From Bradyrhizobium guangzhouense (lineage in GTDB: Bacteria > Pseudomonadota > Alphaproteobacteria > Rhizobiales > Xanthobacteraceae), in NCBI RefSeq assembly GCF_004114955.1, contig NZ_CP030053.1:5332001-5396000 (forward strand): a stretch of 64,000 nucleotides of DNA, written 5' to 3'. Shown one piece after another: positions 54,311 to 63,267 of the stretch; positions within the stretch are counted from its first letter, which is position 1; each line of letters begins with the position of its first letter. The notes beneath the pieces were generated by a model. The model did not search any database, was not told the DNA's origin, and was given only the letters and a program-made list of their open reading frames with translations. The position numbers and the translations under genes are program-made.

Positions 54311-55370
54311 TTGTTGCTGGCTTGCTCTTGCCGGAGTCGGCTGCCGGCTTGTCGTCCGGCGCGGCGGGCTTCTCCTGATCATCAGCCCCCTCCTTGCCGC
54401 CCTCTGACTTGGCCGCGACCTCGCGCGGCGGCGCCTCCTCGGGGCGCTCCGCCGGCAGCAGGGGCGCGATCTGCGGCAGGGGATCCCAGACATTCCACTG
54501 GCAGATTCGGTAGTCGTTGCGCCGCTGCGCCAGATCGAGGTGGATGTGATCCTCGTGGTACCAGTCCGAGCCCGGGCCCAGCACAGTGGTAAAGCGCGAG
54601 CAGACCGAATGCAGCACGCGTTCGCGCACATCGCGGGATAGGGTGCGGTCGGTCAGGCCGATGGACTGCCCGTTGGCGAGCTTGAGCGAACGGACGTCGA
54701 GCGCGTTGGCCTTGCCGTGCTCGGACAGCATCGCGCCGGCAACGCGGTTGCGGCCCCGGCACTCGAAGCTGTCGAAATTGTCGAGGTCGGTGATGGTCGA
54801 GCCGAGGCTGGTGGCCAGCGGCACCATGTCGGTGCGCACCCAATCGGCGATCGCCGATGCCATGGTGCAACGGAGGACCGCCGCCGGTTTGACTGCGACC
54901 TTGCGCTTGTCCGGCAGCACGATGGCCTCCAGCCGCACCAGATCTTCGCCGCCGCAGGCCCCGGGGCCGTGGATGGCGGGAATGGACGGGGCGACCGCGA
55001 TTTCCTCGGTCAGCGCCAGCCGGCATGCCGAGAGTTGCTTCTCGGGAGGCGGCGCAGCCTCGGCCGGCTTTTCCGGAGGGGGCTTGTCCGGGGAAGCCTT
55101 GTCGCTGGGCTCCGGCGTGACCTCCGCGGCTCCTTTGGGAGCCTCCTCGGGCCGAGGCTTTGGTAGCGGTATCTTGGTGGCGTGAACGCGCCGATGTGGC
55201 CTCGGCGTACCAAGACCAAAGATATCGAGCGGCGCAGCATAGTTTCGTGCATCCACAGGCTCGGGCAGCACAAGAGACAGCCCAAGCGCAGCGGTAACCA
55301 TTGCCGCGCCGGCGGACATATTGCCGCGATAAGACCATTTGCGGCGAAAGTCCGGCAGGCTAAAACTCAT
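54297..55370 (-). CDS. Extensin-like / peptidase M15-fold exported protein
   Basis: A 357-residue protein with an N-terminal transmembrane signal (residues about 20-38). A Pro/Lys/Glu-rich linker (residues about 65-115) precedes an extensin-like C-terminal domain whose M15/DD-carboxypeptidase-like zinc motifs are visible: FECRGRNRVAGAMLSEHGKANALD (His and Asp) and WYHEDHIHLDLAQRRN. An acidic Pro-rich tail follows. It likely acts on peptidoglycan. The C-terminus is within the terminator. Confidence 0.82.
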   Translation of the reverse strand: MSFSLPDFRRKWSYRGNMSAGAAMVTAALGLSLVLPEPVDARNYAAPLDIFGLGTPRPHRRVHATKIPLPKPRPEEAPKGAAEVTPEPSDKASPDKPPPEKPAEAAPPPEKQLSACRLALTEEIAVAPSIPAIHGPGACGGEDLVRLEAIVLPDKRKVAVKPAAVLRCTMASAIADWVRTDMVPLATSLGSTITDLDNFDSFECRGRNRVAGAMLSEHGKANALDVRSLKLANGQSIGLTDRTLSRDVRERVLHSVCSRFTTVLGPGSDWYHEDHIHLDLAQRRNDYRICQWNVWDPLPQIAPLLPAERPEEAPPREVAAKSEGGKEGADDQEKPAAPDDKPAADSGKSKPATKKRR

Positions 55371-55435
55371 GACAATTCTTTGGCCCTGCGCTGAGAGCGA
55401 CAATGCGCCCAGCGAATTCTCGGAGGAACGTCTGA

Positions 55436-57064
55436 ATGCTCGGTTTGATGCAAGATTGGCCCCTGCTCTGCCACCGGATCATCGAACACGCCGCCAAGAT
55501 TCACGGCAAGCAGGAGGTCGTCACGCGATCGGTCGAGGGACCGATCCATCGCACCACCTACGCCGAAATCCACCAGCGCGCGCTCAAGGTCTCGCAGATG
55601 CTGGAGCGCGACGGCATCAAGCTCGGCGACCGCGTCGCCACGATCGCCTGGAACACCTGGCGTCATCTCGAAGTCTGGTACGGCATCATGGGCATCGGCG
55701 CCATCTGCCACACCATCAATCCCCGCCTTTTCCCCGAGCAGATCGGCTGGATCATCAACCACGCGCAGGATCGCATCGTGATGGTCGATCTGACCTTCGT
55801 GCCCGTGCTGGAGAAGCTCGCCGACAAGCTGCCGAGCGTCGAACGGTACGTCATCCTCACCGACAAGGCGCATATGCCCGAGACCACGTTGAAGAACGTC
55901 GTGGCCTACGAGGACTGGATCGCCGAGGCCGACGGCAAATTCAAATGGAAGGACTTTGACGAGAACACGGCGGCAGCGATGTGCTACACGTCAGGCACGA
56001 CGGGCGATCCGAAGGGCGTGCTGTATTCGCACCGCTCCAACGTGCTGCACGCGCTGATGGCCAACAATGTCGACGCGCTCGGCACCAGCGCCTCCGAGAC
56101 AATGCTGCCGGTGGTTCCATTGTTCCATGCCAACAGCTGGGGCATCGCTTTCTCCGCACCCTCGCAGGGCACCAAGCTCGTCATGCCCGGGCCCAAGCTC
56201 GACGGCGCCTCGGTCTACGAGCTGCTCTCGACCGAGAAGGTGACGCACACCGCCGGCGTGCCCACGGTGTGGCTGATGCTGCTCCAGCACATGACCGCCA
56301 ATAATCTGAAGCTGCCGCATCTGAAGATGGTGATCTGCGGCGGCTCGGCGATGCCGCGCTCGATGATCAAGGCGTTCCTCGACATGGGCTCGAACGTCCG
56401 CCACGCCTGGGGCATGACCGAGATGAGCCCGATCGGCACCGTGGCGGCGCTGAAGCCGCCGTTCCAGAACGCCACCGGCGAGGCCCGGCTCGACGTGCTG
56501 CAGATGCAAGGCTATGCGCCCTTCGCGGTCGAGATGAAGATCACCGACGATGCCGGCAAGGAACTGCCCTGGGACGGCAAGACCTTTGGCCGCCTCAAGG
56601 TTTCCGGCCCCGCGGTCGCCAAGGCCTATTTCCGCCTCGACAACAACATCCTCGACGAGGAGGGCTTCTTCGACACCGGCGACGTCGCGACCATCGACGA
56701 GGGCGGCTATATGCGGATCACCGACCGCTCCAAGGATGTGATCAAGTCCGGCGGCGAGTGGATTTCCTCGATCGACCTCGAAAACCTCGCGGTCGGCCAC
56801 CCTGCCGTGGCGGAGGCAGCCGTAATCGGGGTCTTCCACCCGAAATGGGACGAGCGCCCGCTGTTGATCGTCCAGCTCAAGCAGGGCCAGCAGGCCACGC
56901 GCGACGACATCCTCAAATACATGGACGGCAAGATCGCCAAATGGTGGATGCCGGACGACGTCGCCTTCGTCGAGGGCATCCCGCATACCGCGACCGGGAA
57001 GATCCTGAAGACCGCGCTGCGCGACCAGTTCAAGGACTATCGCTTCCCGAACGCGGCGGCGTAA
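55436..57064 (+). CDS. Medium/long-chain fatty-acid-CoA ligase (AMP-binding)
   Basis: A 542-residue ligase. AMP-binding motif [18 protein letters not shown] (about residue 182), [12 protein letters not shown] (about residue 322), [31 protein letters not shown] (about residues 411-441), and the C-terminal Lys in [14 protein letters not shown]. It would activate fatty acids or related carboxylic acids to acyl-CoA. GGAGGAAC precedes ATG 55436. Confidence 0.92.
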   Translation: MLGLMQDWPLLCHRIIEHAAKIHGKQEVVTRSVEGPIHRTTYAEIHQRALKVSQMLERDGIKLGDRVATIAWNTWRHLEVWYGIMGIGAICHTINPRLFPEQIGWIINHAQDRIVMVDLTFVPVLEKLADKLPSVERYVILTDKAHMPETTLKNVVAYEDWIAEADGKFKWKDFDENTAAAMCYTSGTTGDPKGVLYSHRSNVLHALMANNVDALGTSASETMLPVVPLFHANSWGIAFSAPSQGTKLVMPGPKLDGASVYELLSTEKVTHTAGVPTVWLMLLQHMTANNLKLPHLKMVICGGSAMPRSMIKAFLDMGSNVRHAWGMTEMSPIGTVAALKPPFQNATGEARLDVLQMQGYAPFAVEMKITDDAGKELPWDGKTFGRLKVSGPAVAKAYFRLDNNILDEEGFFDTGDVATIDEGGYMRITDRSKDVIKSGGEWISSIDLENLAVGHPAVAEAAVIGVFHPKWDERPLLIVQLKQGQQATRDDILKYMDGKIAKWWMPDDVAFVEGIPHTATGKILKTALRDQFKDYRFPNAAA

Positions 57065-57090
57065 GCCGACCGACAGCACCAGCCGAAATC

Positions 57091-57119
57091 GGCCCCTGCC
57101 CGTCCGCAAGGGCCTTTTT
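57091..57119 (+). terminator. Intrinsic terminator after the acyl-CoA ligase
   Basis: GGCCC (57091-57095) pairs with GGGCC (57110-57114), and TTTTT (57115-57119) follows. It separates the ligase from the downstream binding-protein gene. Confidence 0.6.
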
Positions 57120-57213
57120 CGTTGGTGGTGTCGCGACCAAAGACGAATTGGAGCCGAGCCAACGGCTCCCTAACGTCGCGCCGCACTTCAAGCCAATAAG
57201 AGGAACACTCAAG

Positions 57214-58422
57214 ATGAAATTGTTTGCGCTGCGAATGCTGCCTTGGCTGCTGGCCACGTCGATGGCGGCCACGGCCGCCGCAAAGGCGGCCGATAACAAG
57301 GTCGTGATCGGTGATATCGACGATATGTCGGGCCTGTACGCCGACGTGATCGGCCCCGGCGGCGTCGAAGCGGCCAAAATGGCGATCGAGGATTTCGGCG
57401 GCAGCGTCCTCGGCAACAAGATCGAGTTCATGGTCTCGGACCACCAGAACAAGCCCGATGTCGGTGCGCAGAAATTCCGCGAATGGGCCGACCGCGACGG
57501 CATCACGATGATCCTCGGCGGCTCCAACACCGGCGTCAGCCTGGCGATGAACAATGTCGCCAAGGAGAAGAAGATCCCGTTCATTGCGATCGGCGCCGCC
57601 GGCGCCTCGCTGACCGGCAAGGACTGCACGCCCTACACCGTGCATTACGTCTACGACACCACGGCACTGGGCAACGGTACCGCCAAGACCATGGTGAAGC
57701 AGGGCGGCAAATCCTGGTTCTTCCTGACGGCAGACTATGCCTTCGGCACGCAGTTGCAGGAATCCGCCTCGAAGGTCGTCGAGGCCAATGGCGGCAAGGT
57801 GGTCGGCGCGGTGCGCGTGCCGCTCTCGACCTCCGACTTCTCCAGCTACCTGCTGCAGGCCCAAAACTCGGGTGCGCAAGTGCTGGGCCTCGCCAATGCC
57901 GGCAACGATTTCACCAACTCGATCAAGGCAGCCGACGAATTCGGCATCGCCAAGACGATGAAGCCGGCCGCATTGCTCGCCTTCATCAGCGACATCCACA
58001 GCCTCGGGCTGAAGACCGCGCAAGGCCTCTATCTCACGACAGGCTGGTACTGGGATCTCAACGACAAGACCCGCGCCTTCGCCAAGCGCTATTTCGAGAA
58101 GACCAAGCGCGAGCCCACCATGAACCAGGCTGGCTACTATTCGGCCACCATGACCTACCTCAACGCGGTCAAGGCTGCCGGCACGACCAACTCCGACAAG
58201 GTGATGGCCGAACTCAAGAAGATGAAGATCGACGACATGTTCACCAGCAACGGCAAGATCCGCGCCGACGGGCTGATGGAACATGAGATGTACATCATGC
58301 AGGTGAAGAAGCCCGAAGAATCCAAGCAGCCCTGGGACTACTACAAGCTGGTTCAGACCATGACAGGCGAGGAGGCATTCGGAAAGCTGTCGGACTCGGC
58401 CTGCCCGCTGATCACGCACTGA
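57214..58422 (+). CDS. ABC transporter substrate-binding protein, LivJ/branched-chain amino-acid type
   Basis: A 402-residue periplasmic protein with a signal (residues 1-26, ending KAA). It opens with VVIGDIDDMSGLYADVIGPGGVEAAKMAIED, typical of family 4 (Liv-type) receptors that bind amino acids, urea, aromatic acids or amides. The transporter's permease and ATPase genes are not in the window, so it may be an orphan receptor or part of a distant cluster. Confidence 0.87.
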   Translation: MKLFALRMLPWLLATSMAATAAAKAADNKVVIGDIDDMSGLYADVIGPGGVEAAKMAIEDFGGSVLGNKIEFMVSDHQNKPDVGAQKFREWADRDGITMILGGSNTGVSLAMNNVAKEKKIPFIAIGAAGASLTGKDCTPYTVHYVYDTTALGNGTAKTMVKQGGKSWFFLTADYAFGTQLQESASKVVEANGGKVVGAVRVPLSTSDFSSYLLQAQNSGAQVLGLANAGNDFTNSIKAADEFGIAKTMKPAALLAFISDIHSLGLKTAQGLYLTTGWYWDLNDKTRAFAKRYFEKTKREPTMNQAGYYSATMTYLNAVKAAGTTNSDKVMAELKKMKIDDMFTSNGKIRADGLMEHEMYIMQVKKPEESKQPWDYYKLVQTMTGEEAFGKLSDSACPLITH

Positions 58423-58449
58423 AGCCTGGTTCATAATCAGGCGTCACAT

Positions 58450-58473
58450 GAGGCGCACCCACGGGTGCGCCTC
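58450..58473. terminator. 11-bp perfect hairpin between convergent genes
   Basis: GAGGCGCACCC (58450-58460), AC loop, GGGTGCGCCTC (58463-58473). It lies between the binding-protein stop (58422) and the end of the convergent membrane-protein gene (58513). No U run follows, so it is probably a structured transcript end. Confidence 0.5.
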
Positions 58474-58512
58474 TCTCCCTGCTTGGCAAGCAGACCTGCT
58501 TCTTGCAGCCTC

Positions 58513-59718
58513 TCACAATTGCGAGCAGCGGAAACCGATCTCCGGGCGGCTGAAGAACAGGCGTTGCTCCTTCACCACGAGCACGAGCTGGTTGCTGTCG
58601 GGCAAGGCGCGGCACAGATCGCCGGCAATAATCTTGAAAATGCGCGTTTCTGCATAGGGCGTGACGTTGAGATCCTCGATCGCCCAGCGCTGGAGATTGA
58701 GCACGTTGGTATTCTCCGAGGTGTGAACCAGGTACGGGCGGACGTTGTCCGGCGTCGAGGCCGCGCCGAGATCGCTGAGATAGATCTGCGCCTCGGTGAG
58801 ATTGCCGGAGTAGAGCGCCGAAGAAAGATAAGAATCCCAGAGATTGAAAAAGCTCAGCACCGGCAGCACCACGAACAGCGCCACTGCCGCGCCATGGCGA
58901 AGATCGCGCACGTTCCAGACGATGTCGCGCCAGATGAAGTCATCGGTGCCGGAGAACAGCAGCACATCGAACACCGCCATGGCCGCGGTCCATGGCCAGA
59001 CGATGTCGTTCCAGTTCAACCCCAGGGGACCGAACATCGCGAGGATGAAGACGTGCATACCGACAGCGACGACGAGCGAGGCGCGACGGAAGCGCCTGGT
59101 CAATAGACCGACGGCGAACGCCACCTGAACGAAGGGGACCAAAAAGCCGAGCGCATCGAGAGGAGTCGCCACCGCCGGAAACAGGCTGGTGATCGGCGTG
59201 ATGATCCAGGAAAACTCGTGCTCCATGAAGTTGAGGTTGATCTTCTGAAGCCCCGAGAAGACGTAGGTGAAAACGATGACCAGTCGGGCAAGGTTCAGCG
59301 TCTGGAGATCATCGGCCGGCGCTGCGCTGCCACCGCGCGCGAGCCCGACGACCATGAGCAGGAAGCTGTACTGAAACACCCAGGGCTGCCACCGCGTCTG
59401 GTCGGCAAGACAGAACGCCATCATGATGATGAGGAAGCCCGCGATCGGCCAGCGCGCGCGAGGAATGATCACCGCAAGCGCCGCCAGCGCGAACAGGGCG
59501 CCATAGAGTGCCAAAGCCACGGAGCCCTCGATCGGCGGCAGGAGCGACCAGACCGGCGCCTGTGGATAAGACCGCGGCCCTATCCATAGCCCCGAGGACA
59601 TCACCAACCCGGTGCAAAATGCGACAATGATCGTCAGCCGTAGCAGAAACAGCCGCTGCGGAAGAGTTGCACTTCCATCCTCCGCGTTACCCGGCTTCCA
59701 AGTCCCTGGCCTCCCCAT
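58513..59718 (-). CDS. Integral membrane protein, HTTM/vitamin K gamma-carboxylase-like
   Basis: A 401-residue protein with about nine hydrophobic segments; YVFSGLQKINLNFMEHEF resembles the 'GLQK[LI]N' motif of the bacterial vitamin-K-dependent-carboxylase/HTTM superfamily. A C-terminal soluble stretch follows. No enzyme activity is proven. ATG 59718 follows GGAGGGGGC; an upstream frame reaches 59784. Confidence 0.6.
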   Translation of the reverse strand: MGRPGTWKPGNAEDGSATLPQRLFLLRLTIIVAFCTGLVMSSGLWIGPRSYPQAPVWSLLPPIEGSVALALYGALFALAALAVIIPRARWPIAGFLIIMMAFCLADQTRWQPWVFQYSFLLMVVGLARGGSAAPADDLQTLNLARLVIVFTYVFSGLQKINLNFMEHEFSWIITPITSLFPAVATPLDALGFLVPFVQVAFAVGLLTRRFRRASLVVAVGMHVFILAMFGPLGLNWNDIVWPWTAAMAVFDVLLFSGTDDFIWRDIVWNVRDLRHGAAVALFVVLPVLSFFNLWDSYLSSALYSGNLTEAQIYLSDLGAASTPDNVRPYLVHTSENTNVLNLQRWAIEDLNVTPYAETRIFKIIAGDLCRALPDSNQLVLVVKEQRLFFSRPEIGFRCSQL

Positions 59719-59912
59719 GCCCCCTCCGCGAACCGCCACACAACAAATATGTGGCTCGCAGCGGGGCGTTGGTTCGATCGCCATGGCCCCAGCCTCTCAC
59801 CGGCCAAAACGGGGGATAAACCGCTTCCCAGCCAAGCGGAAAATGCGCTAGGTCAGCTTGCTCCCGTCGCCCGTGCCCTCAACCGGCGACTTAAGACCGG
59901 TGATGGAACGAC

Positions 59913-60770
59913 ATGGCCCGCAGGTTTTCCGCTCCCTATCAGACGGAGCCCGTGTCCAGCCTCGCCACCTGGGCGCGCAATCTGGCCGTGTTCGCGGTGG
60001 TGGCAGTGGTGGTGTCGATCATCATCGTCCGCTTCGACTTCCTGGAGATGAAGCCGGCGCTGGCCACCTTCTTCGGCGGGCTCGGCATTGCCGCCCTTTC
60101 CATCCTGTTCGGCCTCGCCGGCTTTGCTGCGATCTGGCAGAACGGCACGCGCGGCATGGCGCGCATCCTGCTCGCCTTCCTGATCGATGGCGCGATCCTC
60201 GCCTATCCCGCGTATCAGGCCCTGCTCTACCGCAAGCTGCCGCACATCTACGACATCACCACGGACCCGATCGACCCGCCGCGCTTCGATGCGCTGTCGC
60301 GCCTGCGCACCGGGGACGGCACCAACACCGCCGTTTACGCCGGTCTCTACTCGGCTGAGCAGCAGCGCCAGTTCTATCCTGATATCGAGCCGATCGAGCT
60401 CGAGATTCCCGTCGACCGCGCCTATGCGATCGCACGCCAGCTCGTCATCAAGCGCAAATGGACCGTCATCGACGAGCGCGAGCCGCAGCCGCCGCGCCGC
60501 ATGGGACGCATCGAGGCGGTGGCGCGGACGCCGATCATGGGCTTTCGCGAGGATATCTCGATCAGGGTCGTGCCTGACGGCGACGATTCCCGCGTCGATA
60601 TCCGCTCGGCCTCGCGCTATTTCGACAGCGACCTCGGCAGCAACGCCGCGCGCGTGACCAAATTCATCGACGATCTCAACACCGCCGCCGACGCCGATGC
60701 GCTGAAGCCGGCGAAGAAGACCCCGGTGGCGCCGCCACCCAAGGCACCGGCAAAGACGGTGAAGAAGTAG
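59913..60770 (+). CDS. Membrane-anchored DUF1499 family protein
   Basis: A 285-residue protein with hydrophobic helices near residues 20-42, 50-75 and 82-100. A DUF1499 domain follows (AVYAGLYSAEQQRQFYPDIEP, residues about 141-250), with a Lys/Pro/Ala-rich tail (KPAKKTPVAPPPKAPAKTVKK). The domain has no known activity. It is divergent from the membrane protein 194 bases upstream. Confidence 0.75.
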   Translation: MARRFSAPYQTEPVSSLATWARNLAVFAVVAVVVSIIIVRFDFLEMKPALATFFGGLGIAALSILFGLAGFAAIWQNGTRGMARILLAFLIDGAILAYPAYQALLYRKLPHIYDITTDPIDPPRFDALSRLRTGDGTNTAVYAGLYSAEQQRQFYPDIEPIELEIPVDRAYAIARQLVIKRKWTVIDEREPQPPRRMGRIEAVARTPIMGFREDISIRVVPDGDDSRVDIRSASRYFDSDLGSNAARVTKFIDDLNTAADADALKPAKKTPVAPPPKAPAKTVKK

Positions 60771-60777
60771 CCTCGGC

Positions 60778-60882
60778 CGTCATTCCGCGGCGTGCGAAGC
60801 ACGTTCCCGGAATACATCGCGCCGCAGAGTTGGTGGATGAATGGATTCCGGGCTCGCCGCTCCGCGGCGCCCCGGAATGACG
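60778..60882. repeat. CGTCATTCCGG-type composite palindrome
   Basis: CGTCATTCCGCGG...CCCGGAATA on the left, and GATTCCGGGCTCGCCGCTCCGCGGCGCCCCGGAATGACGG on the right. Internal arms pair, as in the copies at 5786, 26879 and 44533. It lies between convergent genes (60770 and 60890). Confidence 0.7.
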
Positions 60883-60889
60883 GAGGGGA

Positions 60890-61810
60890 TTAACCCGCCA
60901 TCCGATAAGTCCCGCCGATCACCGGGTCGCCATCCGTCGCGACGACACCGCGCGCGACGAGATCTTCCAGATGCGCCAGCACGGAATAGCCGGCGGCCGT
61001 CGTCAGGCGCGGGTCGATGCCGATATAGATCGCGCGAACCATGGTCGGGATATCGGTCTCGCCCTTGGCGAGGCGGTGCAGGATCGAGGCCTCGCGCGCC
61101 TTGCGGTGACGGATCAGGAAGCGCACGAAGCGCTGGCCCTCCGGGATCTCCGGGCCGTGGCCGGAGAAATACAAATCCTCCTCGCGCGCAGCGAGCCGGT
61201 CGAGCGATTCCATGTAGTCGATCATCGAGCCGTCGGGCGGCGCCACGATCGAGGTCGACCAGCCCATCACGTGATCGCCGACGAAGTTGAACTTTCGCTC
61301 GGGCCAGGCAAAGGCGAGATGATTGGCGGTGTGGCCGGGCGTCGCCACGGCCTCGAGCCGCCAGCCGGCGCCTTCGACGACGTCACCATGGGCGATCCTG
61401 ATATCGGGCACGAAGTCGCGATCCGATCCGGATTCCGGATTGTGCTTCTCGCTTTCGAAGCGGGGGCGCGAGGCGCGGTGCGGGCCCTCGGCATAAACAG
61501 GCGCGCCGGTCGCCTGCTTGATCCGCGCCGTGTTGGGCGAGTGGTCGCGGTGGGTGTGGGTGACGAAGATGTGGCTCACCGTCTCGCCGCGCACGGCGTC
61601 GAGCAGCGCGGCCGCATGAGCCTGATCATCAGGACCGGGATCGATGATCGCGACGTTGCCTTGGCCGATGATGTAGCTGACAGTGCCCGTAAACGTGAAC
61701 GGGCTCGGATTGTTACAGAGCACCCGCCGGACGCCTGGACGAACTTCCTCGACGGCGCCGGCCTTCAGCGGAAAGTTGCGGTTGAACGGGACGTCGTCGT
61801 TGTCGGACAT
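60890..61810 (-). CDS. Metallo-beta-lactamase-fold hydrolase (LACTB2-like)
   Basis: A 306-residue cytoplasmic zinc hydrolase. The HxHxDH motif is FVTHTHRDHSPNTARI (about residue 77); a second histidine is in EAVATPGHTANHLAF and an Asp in NFVGDHVMGWS. A C-terminal helical domain resembles LACTB2-type RNases and glyoxalase-II-like enzymes; the substrate is unknown. ATG 61810 is chosen, because the frame above passes through a repeat. Confidence 0.82.
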   Translation of the reverse strand: MSDNDDVPFNRNFPLKAGAVEEVRPGVRRVLCNNPSPFTFTGTVSYIIGQGNVAIIDPGPDDQAHAAALLDAVRGETVSHIFVTHTHRDHSPNTARIKQATGAPVYAEGPHRASRPRFESEKHNPESGSDRDFVPDIRIAHGDVVEGAGWRLEAVATPGHTANHLAFAWPERKFNFVGDHVMGWSTSIVAPPDGSMIDYMESLDRLAAREEDLYFSGHGPEIPEGQRFVRFLIRHRKAREASILHRLAKGETDIPTMVRAIYIGIDPRLTTAAGYSVLAHLEDLVARGVVATDGDPVIGGTYRMAG

Positions 61811-61837
61811 GGCATTTCCTGTAGCCGCACCCTCCGC

Positions 61838-61934
61838 CGTCATACCCCGCGAAGGGTATCCAGTACGCTGTGGCGTCCGTGGCGAAGGCGAGGTCTCTGG
61901 GATACTGGATCGTCCGCTTTCGCGGACGATGACA
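61838..61934. repeat. Palindromic element with TCATAC/GGATACTGGA motifs
   Basis: CGTCATACCCCGCGAAGGGTATCCAGTACG on the left and GGGATACTGGATCGTCCGCTTTCGCGGACGATGAC on the right, forming nested hairpins including GTCCGC TTTC GCGGAC. A fourth repeat family of the window. Confidence 0.65.
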
Positions 61935-61969
61935 GTTGAGCAAAACAGAGCCACGGAATCCGGGCGCGC

Positions 61970-63184
61970 TCAGAAAAACGCCTGAATGCCCGTGATCGCG
62001 CGGCCCAGGATCAGGGCGTGGACGTCGTGGGTGCCCTCGTAGGTGTTGACAGTCTCGAGGTTATGGACGTGACGCATCACGTGGAATTCGGCCGAGATGC
62101 CGTTGCCGCCGTGCATGTCGCGGGCAACCCGGGCGATGTCGAGGGCCTTGCCGCAATTGTTGCGCTTCATGATCGAGATCATCTCGGGCGCGAACTTGCC
62201 CTCGTCCATCAGGCGACCGACGCGAAGCGAGCCCTGAAGACCGAGCGCGATCTCGGTTTCCATGTCGGCCAGCTTCTTCTGCACCAGTTGGGTCGCAGCG
62301 AGCGGCTTGCCGAACTGCTTGCGATCGAGCGTGTATTGGCGGGCGCGATGCATGCAGTCCTCGGCGGCGCCGAGTGCACCCCAGGAGATGCCGTAGCGGG
62401 CGCGGTTGAGGCAGCCGAACGGGCCCTTCAGGCCGGAGACGTTGGGCAGCAGCGCGCTTTCGGGGACCACGACGCCGTCCATCACGACCTCGCCGGTGAT
62501 GGAGGCGCGAAGCGAGAGCTTGCTGCCGATCTTCGGCGCGGACAGGCCCTTCATGCCCTTCTCCAGCACGAAGCCGCGGATCTGGTTGTCGTGCTCGGCC
62601 GACTTGGCCCAGATCACGAACACGTCGGCGATCGGCGCATTCGAGATCCACATCTTGCTACCGGTGAGGCGGTAGCCGTCCGAGACCTTCTCGGCGCGGG
62701 TCTTCATGCCGGCCGGGTCGGATCCGGCGTCGGGCTCGGTCAGGCCGAAGCAGCCGACCCACTCGCCGCTGGCGAGCTTCGGCAGATACTTCTTGCGCTG
62801 GTTCTCGTCGCCATAGGCGTAGATCGGATACATCACCAGCGAGGACTGCACCGAGTTCATCGAGCGATAGCCGGAATCGACCCGCTCGATCTCGCGCGCG
62901 ACGAGGCCGTAGGCCACGTAGCTCGCATTGGCGCAACCAAACTCCTCCGGCAGCGTGATGCCGATCAGGCCGAGCTCGCCCATCTCGTTGAAGATCTCGC
63001 GATCGGTCTTCTCTTCCAGATAGGCCTTGGTGACGCGCGGCAGCAGCTTGTCCTGGGCGTAGGCGCGCGCGGTGTCGCGCACCATGCGCTCGTCTTCGGT
63101 CAGCTGCTCGTCGAGCAGGAACGGATCGTCCCACTGGAAGGAAGCCGCAGCCGGCTTGTCCTTGGTCTGAGGGCGCACGCTCAT
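61970..63184 (-). CDS. Glutaryl-CoA dehydrogenase-like acyl-CoA dehydrogenase
   Basis: A 404-residue flavoenzyme. FAD motifs [22 protein letters not shown] (about residue 144) and [22 protein letters not shown] (about residue 172) are followed by the catalytic Glu in [20 protein letters not shown] (near residue 380). The C-terminal pattern and '[29 protein letters not shown]' resemble GcdH, which converts glutaryl-CoA to crotonyl-CoA in lysine/tryptophan catabolism. The ATG at 63184 is favoured over the long upstream frame. Confidence 0.88.
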   Translation of the reverse strand: MSVRPQTKDKPAAASFQWDDPFLLDEQLTEDERMVRDTARAYAQDKLLPRVTKAYLEEKTDREIFNEMGELGLIGITLPEEFGCANASYVAYGLVAREIERVDSGYRSMNSVQSSLVMYPIYAYGDENQRKKYLPKLASGEWVGCFGLTEPDAGSDPAGMKTRAEKVSDGYRLTGSKMWISNAPIADVFVIWAKSAEHDNQIRGFVLEKGMKGLSAPKIGSKLSLRASITGEVVMDGVVVPESALLPNVSGLKGPFGCLNRARYGISWGALGAAEDCMHRARQYTLDRKQFGKPLAATQLVQKKLADMETEIALGLQGSLRVGRLMDEGKFAPEMISIMKRNNCGKALDIARVARDMHGGNGISAEFHVMRHVHNLETVNTYEGTHDVHALILGRAITGIQAFF

Positions 63185-63267
63185 GAAACGTCCTTTCGGG
63201 TCTGGTTCCGTCTGAAAATTGCCCGACAAACTAAAGCGCCGCGGCAACAAGTGCAATTGCGTTGGGT

